Translations under genes and position numbers: made by a program
Notes under the pieces: generated by a model
Told to the model about the DNA's origin: nothing
The model's input: only the letters and a program-made list of their open reading frames with translations
The model's database searches: none
Origin: an uncultured Pelagibacteraceae bacterium
Lineage (GTDB): Bacteria; Pseudomonadota; Alphaproteobacteria; Pelagibacterales; Pelagibacteraceae
Assembly: GCA_902570125.1 (NCBI GenBank)
Contig: CACFXK010000004.1
Span: forward strand, 38,192 to 102,191
DNA: 64,000 nucleotides
Reading direction: 5' to 3'
In this document: piece after piece, positions 63,234-64,000 of the stretch
Numbering within the stretch: the first letter of the stretch is position 1
Layout of the letters: every line of letters starts with the position of its first letter

Positions 63234-63784
63234 TGTTTGGTGTAAAAAAGTATAATGATAAAATGTTGAAAACTCTAGAAGTTTTTCAACAGGAATTAGC
63301 ATCGTTGAGAACGGGAAGGGCAAATTCAGGAATGTTAGATATTGTTAAAGTAGAAGTCTATGGTCAAAAAATGCCAATAAATCAGTTAGCCAGTATCACA
63401 ACACCAGAACCAAGAAACATAAACATACAAGTGTGGGATATAAATAATGTCCCTTTAATAGATTCAGCAATAAAAAAATCTGAACTAGGTTTAAATCCTC
63501 AAATTGATGGACAGTTAATTAGGCTACCTGTTCCAGATCTTAGCGAAGAAAGAAGATCAGAAATCAAAAAAATTATCAAATCCATGGGTGAGAAGTGTAA
63601 AATATCAATAAGAAATATTCGTAGAGAAGGAAATGATGAGCTCAAAAAATTGTTAAAAAACAAAGAAATTTCCGAAGATGATATAAAAAAAAATGAGAAA
63701 ATAATCCAGGATTACACAGATAAACAAATTACAATAATAGATGAGAGAGTATCAATAAAAGAAAAAGAAATAATGACAATATGA
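63233..63784 (+). CDS. frr: ribosome recycling factor
   Basis: LASLRTGRANSGMLDIVKVEVYGQKMPINQLASITTPEPRNI; ATG at 63233 overlaps the tsf stop (TGATG). Confidence 0.97.
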   Translation: MFGVKKYNDKMLKTLEVFQQELASLRTGRANSGMLDIVKVEVYGQKMPINQLASITTPEPRNINIQVWDINNVPLIDSAIKKSELGLNPQIDGQLIRLPVPDLSEERRSEIKKIIKSMGEKCKISIRNIRREGNDELKKLLKNKEISEDDIKKNEKIIQDYTDKQITIIDERVSIKEKEIMTI

Positions 63785-64000
63785 CATTACCTCGACATGT
63801 AGCCATAATTATGGATGGCAATGGTAGATGGGGAATTAGTAAAAAAAAATCAAGAAATTATGGTCATAAACAAGGAATTAAAGTTGTAGAAAATATTTTA
63901 TCTGAGGCAATTTCAAAAAAAATCAAGCATTTAACGTTATATACATTTTCAACAGAAAATTGGAAAAGACCAAAAAATGAAATAAACTTTTTATTAAGAT
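63781..64000 (+). CDS. uppS: undecaprenyl diphosphate synthase (partial, runs off right edge)
   Basis: PRHVAIIMDGNGRWGISKKKSRNYGHKQGIKVVENI...TLYTFSTENWKRP. Confidence 0.95.
   Translation, partial: MTLPRHVAIIMDGNGRWGISKKKSRNYGHKQGIKVVENILSEAISKKIKHLTLYTFSTENWKRPKNEINFLLR

Noticed and set aside
1-64000. CRISPR array, transposon, prophage, toxin-antitoxin or defence island
   Set aside because: No regularly spaced repeats, transposase, integrase, Cas, restriction or phage structural proteins were recognised in the ORF track or sequence.

Overview
The window is AT-rich and densely packed. Gene order and protein character suggest an alphaproteobacterium, most likely SAR11/Pelagibacterales (inference; no search was run). 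The right half is core genome: tig-clpP-clpX-lon, tRNA-Val, tRNA-Asp, a complete 14-gene nuoA-N complex I operon running into birA-coaX-rnj-proS-lolC/E-lolD-dnaE, then rpsB-tsf-frr-uppS. The left half is metabolic/accessory: partial GMP reductase, fluoroacetate-dehalogenase-like hydrolase, TldD/TldE, aminotransferase, SOUL and cupin proteins; a minus-strand unit GMC oxidoreductase-TerC-SDR-M23-FAH-like-M24, divergent from a Baeyer-Villiger-type monooxygenase; and an SDR-ALDH-HIBADH-TRAP transporter cluster. I found no CRISPR array, transposon, prophage or defence system. The best candidates for follow-up are: a pseudoknot-like leader upstream of rpsB; a secreted FKBP-rhodanese fusion whose rhodanese lacks the expected Cys; a membrane-protein gene whose 3' end lies inside tRNA-Val; an M24 protein with substituted metal-ligand positions; several small unannotated ORFs; structured 5'UTRs before the cupin and dctP genes; and the absence of pyrH between tsf and frr.
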